The notes under the pieces were generated by a model. That model did not search any database. It saw only the letters and a program-made list of their open reading frames with translations, and was not told the origin of the DNA. A stretch of 64,000 bases of DNA from Platanthera guangdongensis (Eukaryota > Streptophyta > Magnoliopsida > Asparagales > Orchidaceae), in NCBI GenBank assembly GCA_039583875.1, contig CM077147.1, positions 161,385,866 to 161,449,865 on the forward strand. The letters run 5' to 3'. Positions within the stretch are counted from its first letter, which is position 1. Each line of letters starts with the position of its first letter. The position numbers and the translations under genes were made by a program. This document shows, in pieces, positions 34,481 to 47,013 of the stretch.

Positions 34481-35672
34481 AACATGCACGGGACCCTTCG
34501 ACAACACCTCTTCCAGTCAACAAATCTCGTTTTTGCAGTTGTTCCCTCTGTAGATCCCACTCCGGTTTGCAAATCCGGCCGTCACTCTTCTTCCTGTCAA
34601 CGCTCATGTTGGCATTCCTTATCGATGATCCTGTTGGCAAGTCCTCTCTTCCTATCAACAAGCCTTTTCCAGTCGGCAATCCTCTACCGTCCGCCACAGA
34701 TCGTTTGTTATCTCGACGACAGCTCCTTCCATCTACTGAGCCGATGGCGATCTACTGACTACAGGGTTGTGCGGCTTCCTACGCGTCTCCGCGCATCCTC
34801 GAGGTCAACTTCCTGCACATCGGCAGTGCTTCCTTCGATATTCCTTTGTCGATCCTGTCAAATACCTTGTCTTGGGCGAACTGATGGTTCTCCTTGGCAG
34901 CTCCTGGTCCACGACATCTCTTCATGTTCCTGTGTTTCGGCTTTGCCACTCCGCTACTATATATCTGGTCATTGCCTCCTATATTTCTGACGATTCCAGC
35001 TGCTACATCTTTCGTGCTTGATGGGCATTCAACTCCGGTTGTTGCATCCCCTTCTAGGGTGACAATCTCATGTCGATGATGTGGCTTCGTGATGTTTTTT
35101 AGTAGTTTTTTGCCTTTGCTGGATTATTGTTACTGTTTGCTTCATGTGTTGTTGTTATGTTGTAATGTACGTGTGTCCCACGGGAGAGTGTTTGAGATGA
35201 AGGCTACTCGGATGATATTTCTCAACTCTCGCCTTAGTCTCACACGGCCCTCCAGGCTTATGTCTTGGGTTGTTTGAGTCTCCCTAATTTTCTTTGTCGA
35301 TTAGTATGTAGTATGGTCTTTGTTGGTTGACATGTATACAAGCAGGTTATGTCATGAGTACCCTCGGTGGCCTGTATGTTGATTTGATTCCAATGAGTTG
35401 TGTCATGTGGGAATATCCCTAGAGGCACGTCTGTTGACTTGATTCCAGCGGGTTGTGTCGTGTGGGTTTGTGTCCCCGGTGGCACGCTTGCATTATAGCA
35501 GGTTGTGTCGGGTGGTTTTGTGCCATGTGGGACCTAGTCGTGTGGGACCGCCCTTTGTGTGGATTATCCCCGACGGTATTTTGCATGTTGACCCTTCCGA
35601 TGAATTGTCTCACATCGTCTACCTCCACTACTTTTATATGATGTTTTCAAGCTAACAATTTCCCCTCCAGCT

Positions 35673-35715
35673 AGAGGGGGAGAGGGGAGAGGGGAGAGGG
35701 GAGAGGGGAGGGGGG
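35673..35715 (+). other. Expanded polypurine tract (GGGGAGA repeats)
   Basis: An uninterrupted purine run built of AGAGGGG repeats ends exactly at the TG of the right LTR. Ordinary tracts are 10-15 bases, so this one has grown as a microsatellite. Confidence 0.75.
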
Positions 35716-35992
35716 TGTTGGAATTTGCACTTTACGTGTATTTTATATTCCAGGTTATGTATTTATGTCTTAGTTATGTGTCATATCTTTAGTCCCACAC
35801 CGGCTATCAATGTTTGGTATGTCCTTTGTAATCCTTTATATACCTCCTTTGAGACAGAGGCAAAAACAAATATATGGGTGATTTACACGAGGTATTTGTC
35901 CACTTTTGTATCAATAAGTTCAATAAAATTGACTGTTGGTAAGTGTTTCCTTATCATATCACAATAAAACTGACCTCAAATATCCGCAATGC
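35716..35992 (+). repeat. Right LTR of the small element
   Basis: It starts TGTTGG after the purine tract. The right border is placed at the possible GAGAC target duplication. Confidence 0.5.
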
Positions 35993-36958
35993 GAGACTTC
36001 GTTCTTTAATATCTCTGAATGAAGTGATTGTTGTTGTGATAAGAGTTAATGGTAAAAAGGCTCCCGGTCCTGATGGGTTACATGCCCAAGCCAATAAGAT
36101 ATAATATGCAATACCCCAACCTAGTTTAACAACAAATCAGCTGTCCGACCGGACATGCGATAAGAAGTAAACTAAGTAGTGGTATAAAAACTTGTACAAA
36201 GCAAACTTAAATAAATGTATTACAATAAAACTTACAGCGGAAGTAGAGTAAGAAAAATTTATGGGTAAAAGTGTACCTCAAAAGTCGAATTCACAGAGCC
36301 AACTAGAACTGAAAATACACAATGAAACTGAAATATTGTCAATCTGAAATAAACTGGTAAAACAAGAATATGAATGGAGTACAATAGATACATAGTGTCT
36401 GAAGTAAAATATAAGTACAATAACAAGAGGTACAATTGAAAGAGAACGACAATGAAGACAGCACCACCTATCCTAAGCGAATCCCTGATCTGAGCCCCCT
36501 GTAAAAATAAGTTTCAAATGTGTCAGGCCCACTGGAGAGCAAGAAAACTACTTCTCCCAATAACGCTAAAAAAATCAAAATAAGTAAATTTTTCTTGCAA
36601 ATAAAATATGTAAAATTATTTACCATTATGCTTGTCATTTGAATTCATGATTTGGACATAAAATCGATGTACTATGAGTTCTGGCTCAATTTTTTTAGTT
36701 ATATCGGTCATTAAATTCTGGAGTTTACGGAATGTATCTGTTGTAAGTTCCAGTAGGTTTCACTACTAACTTATTGAATTTATTATTAGTGGCGACCATG
36801 CACAGAATGAAACTGTATTCTGAGTGGCAAACCTGGTGGTGCCCTAAACTGAATGACCCTCGATAGGAACATAGACTCCTGTCTAAGGAGATCAAAATCT
36901 AGAAAAACAAGGGTCATCGACCCTAAGTCTGAAACTCGTATGTGGAATGCTGGCCATG

Positions 36959-39648
36959 TGTAACACCCATTTTTTTAACATATATAATAATAATTATATT
37001 AAAATAAAACCTAATCTAATTCCTACCTAACCCCCCCCCCCTCTTATATTAAACCTAACCGAGCCAACCGCGATTTCTGCAAACCTCCCATTTACGCAAA
37101 CTCGTCATCCGCTCGGTCTCCCTCCCCGATCCCGACTTCTGCCCCGTCTCCTGGCGTCGATGTCGTCGCCTCCGTCTGTAACTCCCCAAGCCATCAGCAG
37201 CAGCCCTCCCCATCTTCGTCTTGACCGAGATTTGTGGGAGATAACATCTAGGGTTTTCTCCTTCCGCTTCCACGCCGATTCCGTCTCCTGCTTCCCCTGT
37301 CGTGGCCGCCGACTGCTTCCCCTCTTCCTGTGGTCGGCCTCTCTTCCTCCTGCCATGGCTGACTGCTTCAGCTCTTTCCTTGCAAGGGCCGACAGCCTCT
37401 GCTCCTTCTCCCTCAGGCCGACGACAGCGATCTTCCCCTTGCTTTGGTAGCCAGCCACCTACTTTCTCCTAAGGAGCAGCAACTTCAGATCTCGCCTTCT
37501 CTTCCTCCGACAGCCGCTCCCTCTTCTTTTCGGCCGAGATTTGCGGCGGGGAACAACTTGGGTTTGGTTCCCTCTCATCCGTGAGTCCGGATTTGTTCCC
37601 ATTGGGTAAGAAACTCACTATTTTCCCTCTCTTTTTAGTTCCCTAATTTTCATGGGAATTATTTGGCTCCAAATAATTGTGTAGATCTTGTTTTTCATAT
37701 TTTTGCCCCTTTGCTATAGTCTAACCCTTCTATGCGTGTTTTTCCAGCGCCGCTTCTCAGATTTAGTGGTGGAATCGCTCCAAGTTCTCTCCGAATTAGG
37801 GTGTTCCCCTAACCCAAACATCGTCAAGTCTCCGCTTCTGTGTGGTATCTCCCGTCTCCTCACTCATGATGGAGGTAAATTTCTTAGCCCCCTCTTGATC
37901 TAGTTATATATTGATTCATGCCTACGTTACTGTGATGTTGATTTGCTTTGTCGCTTTCATCGTTCTTGTACAGGTTCAAAGTAGGGTTCCTGTTTTTGCT
38001 ACCGTCGGTTAGCCGTCTCCGTCAGATTCAGCCTCTTTCAGGCAAGTAGAGATCACCTCTCTTTTGCAAACATTGAACTTAATTGTTTTGTCTGATCTCA
38101 TGTTTATATGAATCAACCTTTGATAGATTGTTTTGTCAGTTACATTTAGACATTGAATCATTTATTAGACTTGTTCCTAGTTTGAGGTTCACGCGATAAA
38201 ATTAGCACGAGTCGTGAATATAAATAATGATATTTGAGTAATTGAGAGACGAGTTAGTGAATGATAGTTATTTGGATATTCAATTTGAGGATTTGCATTT
38301 TTATTTGATGAATAAATTGAGAACAGTAACCTTGAGTACGAGCATTAATAAATTTGAAGACTTCTGGTTAGGGATTTAAAGATGGTTGAGTTATGTCACG
38401 CTCGTACCGTACACACTTTTGAATTGGAAAATCACATTTATAACGAATTATGGATAACAAATATATGTTTGATGATTTGATATCATGCTCGGTAGTGAAC
38501 ACATGTTTTTCTTGGAAGATAACTGTGCCCTAGAAATTGTTAACCTAGGCAAATTTTTGACATCTCTGATCCAATACACTTCAACTTACCTTTGCTTTTT
38601 ACTCGAAAAATTTTTCGGTTTCTGATGTCTGTCTGGTTTCTGATGTCTGTCTGATTTTGATGTCTGTCGGATTGTAAGACCCGAGTAAAACCTTATTTTC
38701 AATCTGATCTTTCTCGTTGACGTGAATCTGTATCACGATCTGAAGTTTCCTCTCATAATATTGTCATAAAATAATATGATAAATAATCTCGTATGAAACA
38801 CGAAAACAAATCTGTGGTTGTAAGCAAATCCTTGAACTGTAGCGTCTAACTGGGCATCTGTCTGTTGGCATGGTCACGGCAAGCAGGATTACTTTTCCGA
38901 TAAGACTTGCACTCAGATCTGATCGTGAGCCATGTGCGTCCGCTATAGCACCTACACCCTTCATCGATCACAGCTTCTAACCTATTACATGAATAATTTT
39001 AGGCTATTCTCCGAAGTAGTCTAACTAACTAACTTGATCTGTTTAGCTTTTTGTTTGTTTGTCCCGGATAGTTTTGCTTCATGAGAATCTGGTACTCATA
39101 ATTTTCTGCTTCTATTACTGTTCTGTACTTTACTTTGCTCAATCTGTTTATTTCAATGTTCTGAGGCTTTTCCTTTGTGTTTTGGAATTGCCTTAGCTTT
39201 CATGTCAGCTCCTCCAGGTCCTCGAGCCCGGTCTGCTTCAAGTTTCAGGTTCTATGTTTACCTTTCTTTTACTGTCAAATAATTCTTTTATGTAATAATT
39301 GCAATCAGTCATTTTCTCTAGATATCATGGACAACTGCTAGTCTATATTTATATTATGTACTAGAATCTGAATATAACGCATGTGCACCCTCTGTTGAAT
39401 CATAACTGCATGAGAATTATTGTAGTAGTCTGTAAAACATAAATTTTACAAAATACCTATCCATTTAAAACTTTGAAAGCTTCCGCATAATAAAAAAAAC
39501 ATGTTTTTCCCAAAAATAGCTACTTTAAAACTATTTTCAGTGTTCTCTGCATCCGCCTTAGCAGGCATGGCTTTCTTTCCGCTCATGCCTGTAGCATCAC
39601 GACATGTCCCGAAGTGCACTCTGATTTTTGTCGAGACGGGTCGTGACA
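36959..39648 (+). repeat. LARD 5' LTR
   Basis: TGTAACACCC to GGGTCGTGACA. It contains CT-rich leader-like sequence near 37080-37560 and two GT-AG pairs that look like introns (37606-37747 and 37875-37973). Short Arg/Ser/Pro-rich frames are present in both LTRs and have no recognisable domain. Confidence 0.93.
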
Positions 39649-39650
39649 GT

Positions 39651-39661
39651 TGGTATCAGAG
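39651..39661 (+). other. Primer binding site, Met-tRNA type (LARD)
   Basis: TGGTATCAGAG two bases after the end of the 5' LTR. Confidence 0.85.
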
Positions 39662-40896
39662 GGAGATTTGTTTTAAAAGATAAAGTATTTTGTAATTATC
39701 AATTATTTTGAACTTTATTATAAAAAAATAATTAAATATATATAAGCATACATCATTGCTTCACTCAGCTTGTCATTATTTGTTGTTCGCGGCTGAAACA
39801 CGCACACACTCACTCATAAGCATGAGTAGTATACACACGAATGTTAAGGGGTTATGGGCAAACTTAACATTTTTGTGCATATGAATTTCCACTAGGATAT
39901 ACACCGCTTGCGAATATTAAATTGTATGGGCGGTTTAATATTTTCAAGTGCGCTGGCATTAGAGTTCTAATATGCATGACATGTTAAGTGATATGGGTCT
40001 TAACATGACATGTGTATTCATTCATTTGCATGCATATCATAAATCATTGCACAAGTGTTAAGCCAAGAATAACAATAATGATTGTACACACATGGATTTA
40101 CTATCTGCTTGACATCGCACATATTCACATTGTTGCACTTGTCTGATTATTGTCTAGAGTTGTCCAATGAAAATGTTGTAATTATTGCATAATTTATGTA
40201 CTTGACAGTAGAAAATATGTTAAAATCTCTAAATTTAACTCCCCGATATTCGTAATTAGTCCTTCCTGTTTCGCGCGTCTGTCAATCTTATATGGTCATC
40301 CAGTATCCCCTTCCTAATTAGCTTCTGAGTGTCAGTGCGAAATGAATTTCTTTTTTGTAAATTGCTCCGCTGTATTTCTTCAGCGTTGATTTGTGTTCTT
40401 CCATCTCTGCGATTACTCGCTTCTGCAGACAATCAATTGTCATTCAGTTCCTTCTCCTCTTCGATGTTCTATCCTCGCTTCGTGCAAGGACTTTTCTTGC
40501 TCTCGGATTCTCGAGTCTTAACTCTCAATTTTGAGCTAACTGAAGCAATTTTTTTCCCTTGAAGTCAATCTTTCACATCTGTCCGAACCCGCTATGACTA
40601 AAGAGTTCTCCTGTGAACTTGAATCCGATCTTAGTAAGCCTCCGCGCTTGTTCTCCTCTCGGTTTCTTTGTATTCATAGTTAACTTTTATGCCTTGTAGA
40701 TTCCGGCTGTACCACCATGGCGTCATAGGTCCTCCATGGGCTGCTGGTGGGCCGAGCGGCGCTAGGGGTCCTCGCTAGGTCGTTACTATAAAGTGTCTTG
40801 ATCTGCAAACCTTGTTGGATGAATGTCGTCTGAATCTTCGTTGTTTTTTTGACCCCATTCAGAGTTTCTCAGGGAAGTTTCGGGACGAAACTTCCT
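39662..40896 (+). other. LARD internal region, non-coding
   Basis: No gag or pol similarity is visible; frames are short. At 40691-40786 it carries a copy of the 3' body of the SINE at 17425-17520 (ends GGCGCTAGGGGTCCTCGCTA, then GGTCGTTAC). Confidence 0.8.
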
Positions 40897-40909
40897 AAGT
40901 AGGGGAGAA
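40897..40909 (+). other. Polypurine tract of the LARD
   Basis: AGTAGGGGAGAA(T) lies directly before the 3' LTR, after TTTCGGGACGAAACTTCCTA. Element E has almost the same context before its 3' LTR. Confidence 0.8.
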
Positions 40910-43607
40910 TGTAACAACCCATTTTTTTAAACATATATAATAATAATTATATTAAAATAAAACCTAATCTAATTCCTACCTAACCCCCCCCCCCCCCTTC
41001 TTATATTAAACCTAACCGAGCCAACCCCGATTTCTGCAAACCTCCCGTTTACGCAAACTCGTCATCCGCTCGTCGCCCTCCCCGATCCCGACTTCTGCCC
41101 CGTCTCCTGGCGCCGATGTCGTCGCCTCCGCCTGTATCTCCCCAAGCCATCAGCAGCAGCCCTCCCCATCTTCGTCTTGACCAAGATTTGTGGGAGATAA
41201 CATCTAGGGTTTTCTCCTTCCGCTTCCGCGCCGATTCCGTCTCCTGCTTCCCCTGTCGTGGCCGCCGACTGCTTCCCCTCTTCCTGTGGTCGGCCTCTCT
41301 TCCTCCTGCCATGGCTGACTGCTTCAGCTCTTTCCTTGCAAGGGCCGACAGCCTCTGCTCCTTCTCCCTCAGGCCGACGACAGCGATCTTCCCCCTTGCT
41401 TTGGTAGCCAGCCACCTACTTTCTCCTAAGGGGCAGCAACTTTAGATCTCGCCTTCTCTTCCTCCGACAGCCGCTCCCTCTTCTTTTCGGGCGAGATTTG
41501 CGGCGGGGAACAACTAGGGTTTGGTTCCCTCTCCTCCGTGAGCCTGGATTTGTTCCCATTGGGTAAGAAACTCACTCTTTTCCCCCTCTTTTTAGTTCCC
41601 TAATTTTCATGGGAATTATTTGGCTCCAAATAATTGTGTAGATCTTGTTTTTGAGATTTTTGCCCCTTTGCTATATTCTAACCCTTCTATGCGTGTTTTT
41701 CCAGCGCCGCTCCTCAGATTTAGTGGTGGAATCGCTCCAAGTTCTCTCCGAATTAGGGTTTCCCCTAACCCAAACATCGTCAAGTCTCCGCTTCTGTGTG
41801 TATCTCTGTCTCTCGTCCCCTCACTCATGATGGAGGTAAATTTCTTAGCCCCCTCTTGATCTAGTTATATATTGATTCATGCCTATGTTACTGTGATGTT
41901 GATTTGCTTTGTCGCTTTCATCGTTCTTGTACAGGTTCAAAGTAGTGTTCCTGTTTTTGCTACCGTCGGTTAGCCGTCTCCGTCAGATTCAGCCTCTTTC
42001 AGGCAAGTAGAGATCATCTCTCTTTTGCAAACATTGAACTTAATTGTTTTGTCTGATCTCATGTTTATATGAATCAACCTTTGATAGATTGTTTTGTCAG
42101 TTACATTTAGACATTGAATCATTTATTAGACTTGTTCCTAGTTTGAGGTTCACGCGATAAAATTAGCACGAGTCGTGAATATAAATAATGATATTTGAGT
42201 AATTGGGAGACGAGTTAATGAATGATAGTTATTTGGATATTCAATTTGAGGATTTGCATTTTTATTTGATGAATAAAATGAGAACAGTAATCTTGAGTAC
42301 GAGCATTAATAAATTTGAAGACTCCTGGTTAGGGATTTAAAGATGGTTGAGTTATGTCACGCTCGTACCGTACACACTTTTGAATTGGAAAATCACATTT
42401 ATAACGAATTATGGATAACAAATATATGTTTGATGATTTGATATCATGCTCGGTAGTGAACATATGTTTTTCTTGGAAGATAACTGTGTCCTAGAAATTG
42501 TTAACCTAGGCGAATTTTTGACATCTCCGATCCAATACACTTCAACTTACCTTTGCTTTTTACTCGAAAAATTTTCCGGTTTCTGATGTCTGTCTGATTT
42601 CTGATGTCTGTCTGGTTTCTGATGTCTGTCGGATTGTAAGACCCGAGTAAAAACTTATTTCCAATCTGATCTTTCTCGTTGACGTGAATCTGTATCACGA
42701 TCTGAAGTTTCCTCTCATAATATTGTCATAAATAATATGATAAATAATCTCGTATGAAACACGAAAACAAATCCGTGGTTGTAAGCGAATTCTTGAACTG
42801 TAGCGTCTAACTGGGCATCTGTCTGTTGGCATGGTTACGACAAGCAGGATTACTTTTCCAATAAGACTTGCACTCAGATCTGATCGTGAGCCATGTGCGT
42901 CCGCTATAGCACCTACACCCTTCATCGATCACAGCTTACAACCTATTACATGAATAATTTTAGGTTATTCTCCGAAGTAGTCTAATTAACTAACTTGATC
43001 TGTTTAGCTTTTTGTTTGTTTGTCCCGGATAGTTTTGCTTCATGAGAATCTGGTACTCATACTTTTCTGCTTCTATTACTGTTCTGTACTTTACTTTGCT
43101 CAATCTGTTTATTTCAATGTTCTGAGTCTTTTCTTTGTGTTTTGGAATTGTCTTAGCTTTCATGTCAGCTCCGCCAGGTCCTCGAGCTCGGTCTGCTTCA
43201 AGTTTCAGGTTCTATGTTTACCTTTCTTTTACTGTCAAATAATTCTTTTATGTAATAATTGCAATCAGTCATTTTCTCTAGTATCATGGACAACTGCTAG
43301 TCTATATTTATATTTATGTACTAGAATCTGAATATAACGCATGTGCACCCTCTGTTGAATCATAACTGCATGAGAACTATTGTAGTAGTCTGTAAAACAT
43401 AAATTTTACAAAATACCTATCCATTTAAAACTTTGAAAACTTCCGCATAATAAAAAAAATATGTTTTCCCCAAAAATAACTACTTTAAACTATTTTCAGT
43501 GTTCTCTGCATCCGCCTTAGCAGGCATGGCTTTCTTTCCGCCCATGCCTGTGGCATCACGACTTGTCCCGAAGTGCACTCTGATTTTTGTCGAGACGGGT
43601 CGTGACA
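40910..43607 (+). repeat. LARD 3' LTR
   Basis: TGTAACAACCC to GGGTCGTGACA, about 2.7 kb, nearly identical to the 5' LTR. Length differences are mainly in a C-run (around 40985 versus 37030) and small indels. Confidence 0.93.
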
Positions 43608-45038
43608 CCATGTGAATACGGTGGCGTGCCTCCACTAAAAATGAGGGAGAACCTCTCTCGTCAATTTTTGAATTGATTTAGACTAGTGGTCAGTGAGACA
43701 CTCATGGGGTAACGTTCTAGTTAAGTATATTGGATTAAGATTTTTTATGTGCCTGAATCAGATATTTTAGCCTAACTGTACCTTACCCTTTAGTTTGGTT
43801 CTGACTATTGACTATTATTATTTAGATTCTAATTCCATATCCCGTTATGATAATTTCTTATCATCTGAATTGTGATTTTTGACTAAATAAAAACAATTCT
43901 CCGTCATATTAACGTATTCCTTCATTGTTGCTCTTTTTTGATTTGACAATAAGAACTTGCATCTTTCAAATGTGTAAACTGACATAGTTAAATCATGAAT
44001 TAAAACAATCCGATATGTTTAACTAAAAGCAGTCGAATTTCTTACAACGCTGTTTCGACGCTCGTAAATGCGGAGGTGACATGATTCTCCTCCCAAAGAT
44101 CTGACCACTTCGAACTTCTCCAAATAGAGGCAAAATACACCCCTTTCCGAATGCTCGGAAGTTTTTAAAATAAAATCCATAAAATTCTTAGTGTTAGAAA
44201 CAGTTCCCAAAAGTGTCTAATCCGCTAGCTAAAAACACAACGGATGCAAGAAAATTCTGAGACAAAGAACTCACCTCGCTTCAGAGATAATTGCGGAACT
44301 TCACCGATTTATAGCACCAACACTTCACTAGATCTGAAACTAGGTGAGAATCCCTACTAAAACAGATCCCACAAACAGTAGGGTTACTACGGAACTCGCC
44401 AAAATAAATGAAGCAAAATTGAATCAGAAGGATTGACGTACGAGAGATCGTTACCTTGATCTAAAGACGAGGGTTTACACACAAATCAATCAAGCCTTAG
44501 CACACAGAAGGGTCAACCCCTCTAAAATTTGAAATCGAAAAAGCATTAGGGTATATCCACAATATCGAAATGAAAAAAACCCTAGAATAGAAGGAGAAAT
44601 AGCAAACAACACTCACCGGAAACGAAAACGGTGAAAAAGGAACCTTCCACCACAGGTTGGGTTGGGGAAGGGCCTCCTACGACTCTTAGAAGGAGGGAGA
44701 GGGGTTGACAAGGGCTGCTGAGGGAGGAAAACGCTAGGAGAGGGCCAGCAGATCCAGGAAAAGGAGTCGGCGGGTTGTTGCTGAAGGAAGAAGCGAACGA
44801 CGCAACACTGGGAGGCGCTGGGGACATTCGTCGACTACTCCAGACGCAAGGAGAGAGGGAGATAAAGTCGACGTAGGCTAGGGCACCGGTTGGCGGCGAT
44901 TCCAGTGCCAGGAGAAAGCGAGGGGATTGCTGGAAGCTTCATCTCGCTCTACTGAAAGAGTCGACGTCTGCGGCAGGAGCGGAGATCGTTGGCTGCAGTT
45001 TTATTTTTCCTTCTCCCGAGCGCTGGGCTGGTTTTAAT

Positions 45039-46290
45039 ATTTGTCAAGATTCAAGTTTCACGTTACACATTCGCATGTGTCATCGTACAAAATGATATCA
45101 TCTGTAAACAATAAACACCAAGATACTGCTTGTTGGATATGTCCGGTGAGCACATCTAATATAAGGGTAAAGAGATAAGGGCTTAAAGCTGAACCTTGAT
45201 ATAAGCCAACGGGGATAAGAAATTCCTGTGTTAATCCAACAGATGCCCACACACTTGTCACTGAATTTGTATACATATCTTTGATTATTTCAATCTATGA
45301 TACATTTATAGCTTTCTTTTCTAAGACTTTTCATAAGATCTCTCTTGGAACCCTATCATAAATCTTCTCAAGATCGATGAACAACATATACAAATCTTGT
45401 TTTCTTTCTCGATAATTGTCAATGAGTCTCCTCAAGAGATGTATAGCTTCCATGGCCGACCGCCCTGGCAGGAATCCAAATTGATTCTCCGAGATGCTAC
45501 TCTCGTCATACTCTTCTTTATATTACTCGTTCTCATGATTTATTATATGACTCATTAATTTAATTCCTCTATAATTAATACAATTTTGTGTATCTCATTT
45601 ATTATTAATACAAACGTACAAAGATACTTTATCTACATTGGTCTGACATCCTATTTGATTTCAGTATCTTATAGAAGAAACATGTAATCCACAAAATTCC
45701 TTCATTCCCTTGACATTTTCATACTTCGATGGGTATATCGTCTGGCTCAACCGCCTTTTCATTTTTCATTTTCTTTAGAGCATCATTTACCTCTGATACT
45801 TGAATTTTACGATAAAATATTGCATCCATACACTGCTCTGATTTACTTAACACTTTTAAGTTCAATTTATTGTCTTTTGTTTCATTATAGAGTTGATAAA
45901 ATTATCTTTTTCATCGCTTTGATTTTAGTAGCTTCATCATTTATGCATTTAACTTGACTTAAATCTCGTCTTCCTTTCTTTAGCTCGAGCAATTTTATAT
46001 ATGTCACGATCTCCATCTTTAGTATCAAGTCGCTTATAAAATTGTTCACAAGCTAGACTCCTTGAAAAATTTTCATCATTCCTAAAAGTGTAGAGTATTT
46101 TATAGTTGGCTATTTTTGCCCTCATTTTGTCTTGCACTTTCTTTTTCCACCACCAAGATTCAATTTGGGGGTGAGCGACCTTTTGATTCTCTAAGTACAT
46201 TCTTTTTGCTTATCCTTAAATATGAAGACATAACTTCTCATGAGACATTAGGATAAACATAAGAATCATCAACTATTTGTTCCATAACTG
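45039..46290 (-). mobile_element. RTE-type LINE copy Y (truncated at its 3' side)
   Basis: On the minus strand the region before RT (45949-46200) has KIANYK, EQFYKRLDTKDGDRDIYKIA and RAKERK. It is followed by RT sequence with GLYQGSALSPYLFTLILD, then LLFTDD (45058-45276). These are RTE-clade LINE motifs. Stops are frequent. It ends where LTR F begins, so the C-terminal part is missing. Confidence 0.75.
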
Positions 46291-46341
46291 CTGATTTGAA
46301 AACTTGTTTTTATCCTATATTTGTCACATTTAAATTAGTAC

Positions 46342-47013
46342 GAGCAACAACAACACTCCAGCCTTTATCCCACTATAGTGGGGTCGGCTATACGGATCCT
46401 TTGTCTCTATTGTGCCCTATCTTTTGTCATAATCTCACTAATGCCCAAGTACATCATGTCTTTCCTTATAGTTTCATTCCAAGTCTTTATTGGTCTACCC
46501 CTTCCTCATTTAACATGCCTAGTGACTAGACTCTCACAATGCCTAACATGTACCTCTAATGGTCTCCCTTATATGTGTCTAAACCATCTTAGTCGAGCTT
46601 CTCGCATCTTCTCTGCAATTGGTGCTACTCCTATTTTATCATTGATACATTCATTCAAAATTTTATCCAATCTCGCGTGTCCACACATCCACCTAATCAT
46701 TCTCATCTCCGCAACTCCCATTTTTGCTCATGTACACGTTTCACTGCCCAACACTCAAAACCATAGAGCATCGTTGGTCTAATTGCAGTACGGTAAAACT
46801 TGCCCTTAAGTTTTAATGGTACTTTACGATCACATAAGATCCCTGACACGCCTCTCCACTTCAACCACCCACTTGGATTCTGTTTGACAACTTTATCACT
46901 ACCTTCGTCTTTTTGAACTGTCGAACCACAATATTTAAAACACTCACTGCAGGAAATATCTTGATCACCTAACTTAAAAACAAAGTCATCCGTCCTTCTT
47001 CTAATGCTAAATT
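46342..47013 (-). mobile_element. RTE-type LINE copy Z (5'-truncated)
   Basis: It matches the RT C-terminal and tail part of copy X (48347-49030) and ends on the minus strand in AGTGTTGTTGTTGCTC, the TTG-rich tail of plant RTE elements. It loses similarity to copy X at about 47013. A 5' truncation is normal for LINE insertions. Confidence 0.75.

Larger units (their letters stand above)
34306..35992 (+). mobile_element. Small non-autonomous LTR retrotransposon inside the LINE
   Basis: Two related ends flank about 1.2 kb without recognisable proteins. The left copy starts TGTCGGAGTTTGC (34306), the right TGTTGGAATTTGCAC (35716). Both continue through TTTATATT(T/C)CAGGTTATGTATT and CCTTTATATACCTC(A/C)TTTGAGA. 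A purine tract directly precedes the right copy. GAGAC precedes the left copy (34301-34305) and occurs again at 35993-35997, a possible target duplication. It resembles copia-like TRIM/LARD elements. No convincing primer site was found. Confidence 0.6.
33880..36106 (+). mobile_element. L1-type LINE ORF2 fragment, interrupted
   Basis: Plus-strand readings show the L1 linker before RT: LQEARAKNKIILDQ, then HHEGDKC, a stop and FHNAVIRARE (about 34140-34270). After an inserted LTR element the L1 RT entry motif NGKKAPGPDG appears (36030-36070). Stops and frame changes make it a dead fragment. It ends abruptly where LTR F begins. Confidence 0.65.
36959..43607 (+). mobile_element. Intact LARD: non-autonomous Ty3/gypsy (Tekay-type) element
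   Basis: Two LTRs of about 2.69 kb in the same orientation flank a 1.26-kb internal region with a Met-tRNA primer site and a polypurine tract but no coding frame. The target duplication CCATG (36954-36958 and 43608-43612) is perfect. LTRs differ at few positions (one difference across 38041-38220 versus 42002-42181), so insertion was fairly recent. LTR ends (TGTAAC...GGGTCGTGACA) and the sequence before the purine tract match element E, which suggests E-type chromoviruses as helper. It sits inside LTR F. Confidence 0.93.
36107..45038 (-). repeat. Old gypsy LTR F, split by the LARD
   Basis: The two pieces, 36107-36953 and 43613-45038, together align loosely with LTR C (from 50333). Matching parts include the TACCCC...AATCAGC(T/C)GTCCG(A/G)CCGG start, the GGCGCTCGTA/ACGCTCGTAAATGCGG region and the ACTCACCGGAA...GG-CCTCCTAC region. 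It lacks a counterpart to the last ~300 bp of LTR C and has no primer site on its left, so it is a truncated solo or 3' LTR. It is clearly older than LTRs C and D. Confidence 0.6.

Noticed and set aside
37055..37458. Arg/Ser-rich frames in the LARD LTR (repeated at 41049-41445)
   Set aside because: Present because the LTR is duplicated; they overlap on both strands, lack domains and are shifted by small indels between the two LTRs.
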